A DNA stretch of 64,000 bases, taken from NCBI GenBank assembly GCA_000721375.1, contig JOGW01000013.1:62001-126000 (forward strand), in the 5' to 3' direction. This DNA comes from Streptomyces sp. NRRL B-3428 (lineage in GTDB: Bacteria; Actinomycetota; Actinomycetes; Streptomycetales; Streptomycetaceae). Positions 63,788-64,000 of the stretch are shown here, piece by piece. The notes beneath the pieces were generated by a model. It saw nothing but the letters and a program-made list of their open reading frames with translations. It was not told the origin of the DNA and ran no database searches. Position numbers and translations under genes: made by a program. The stretch's first letter is position 1. Every line of letters begins with the position of its first letter.

Positions 63788-64000
63788 GGTACTCATGGAA
63801 GACATGCTCAAGGTCCACCTCACCAAGGCGGGCCGTACGAAGATCCGCTACCCGGCGCTGCTGCTCGCGGACGACGGCACCCAGGTGACGGTCCGCGCGC
63901 CGTGGGCGGGCGAGGGGGTGCGGGACTTCGGGTTCGTACGCTTCGAGCCGGGCGATGTCTTCACCGAACACTTCTGGCGTGACCGCTGGTACGCGGTCAA
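63768..64000 (+). CDS. DUF402 family protein, N-terminal part (cut by window end)
   Basis: 77 codons are present from ATG 63768, overlapping the acetyltransferase gene by 20 bases. The protein starts MSATSAEVLMEDMLKVHLTK and continues with VRAPWAGEGVRDFGFVRFEPGD and TEHFWRDRWYAVK, matching the first beta strands of DUF402, a fold that in related proteins binds nucleoside phosphates. The C-terminal half is missing. The same strand and overlap suggest cotranscription with the acetyltransferase. Confidence 0.72.
   Translation, partial: MSATSAEVLMEDMLKVHLTKAGRTKIRYPALLLADDGTQVTVRAPWAGEGVRDFGFVRFEPGDVFTEHFWRDRWYAV

Noticed and set aside
1..64000. tRNA, rRNA, integrase, transposase or attachment sites
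   Set aside because: I read for T-loop-like sequences and mobile-element proteins and saw none; a tRNAscan and Infernal run would settle this.

Overview
The window is a stretch of actinomycete chromosome, almost certainly from a Streptomyces. Coding frames have G or C at nearly every third position, GTG and TTG starts are common, and genes often overlap by 4 bases (GTGA, ATGA, TTGA). The gene content fits: many TetR regulators of acyl-CoA genes, a SoxR, a SigK/RskA pair, a transmembrane Ser/Thr kinase, an extracellular GDSL lipase, a short YtrA-type GntR and a DUF5925 AAA ATPase. I saw no rRNA, tRNA, CRISPR array, phage, transposase or plasmid gene. It reads as ordinary core-to-accessory chromosome.

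Layout. 1-3476: end of an acetate permease gene, then a minus-strand SDR / acyl-CoA ligase / TetR operon. 3696-12854: cell-wall and lipid enzymes (NamZ-type muramidase, alpha/beta hydrolase, penicillin acylase), a zinc-ribbon protein, a BKACE enzyme and an Rnl5-type RNA ligase. 12898-18012: SoxR, a MaoC hydratase with its TetR, acyl-CoA dehydrogenase with a divergent TetR, and an EamA exporter. 18034-26892 (all minus strand): a second copy of the zinc-ribbon family, a frameshifted small gene, alcohol and aldehyde dehydrogenases, MFS and CitMHS transporters and a molybdopterin oxidoreductase. 27042-32043: a TetR and a three-gene envelope cluster (beta-helix protein, cupredoxin-like lipoprotein, polytopic protein). 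32193-41360: homogentisate dioxygenase with a GntR, an orphan type ISP specificity-like protein, an ArsR/SRPBCC module, FetB-like permease, M20 amidohydrolase and CaiB-type CoA transferase. 41476-49230: SigK/RskA divergent from DUF4331, TPR and nickel/cobalt transporter genes, then a receptor kinase. 49214-61001: GDSL lipase and a coupled exopolysaccharide cluster ending in a 1537-residue flippase/membrane-enzyme fusion and a glycosidase. 61147-64000: AAA ATPase, GntR, tandem GNAT and a cut-off DUF402 gene.

How it works together. Several acyl-CoA genes look wired by short palindromes that recur in the window: TGAGCAAGCGCTTAG before MaoC and before its TetR; AACTA-N7-TAGTT between acyl-CoA dehydrogenase and TetR and again before the aldehyde dehydrogenase; GCATACCGACYGGT before the SDR operon and before the molybdopterin enzyme. 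Inverted repeats also sit on the hmgA and ArsR-module promoters. The SigK block has two divergent promoter-like sequences of SigK type, suggesting that the sigma factor drives both itself and the DUF4331-TPR-NicO genes. The exopolysaccharide genes overlap end to start, so they probably make one product.

The most unusual items are a cloverleaf-like leader that pairs with the probable ribosome binding site of the CitMHS gene, the flippase fusion, the envelope cluster 27707-32043, the SigK-DUF4331 unit, the paired zinc-ribbon paralogues, and a habit of short tandem duplications lying on or beside stop codons.
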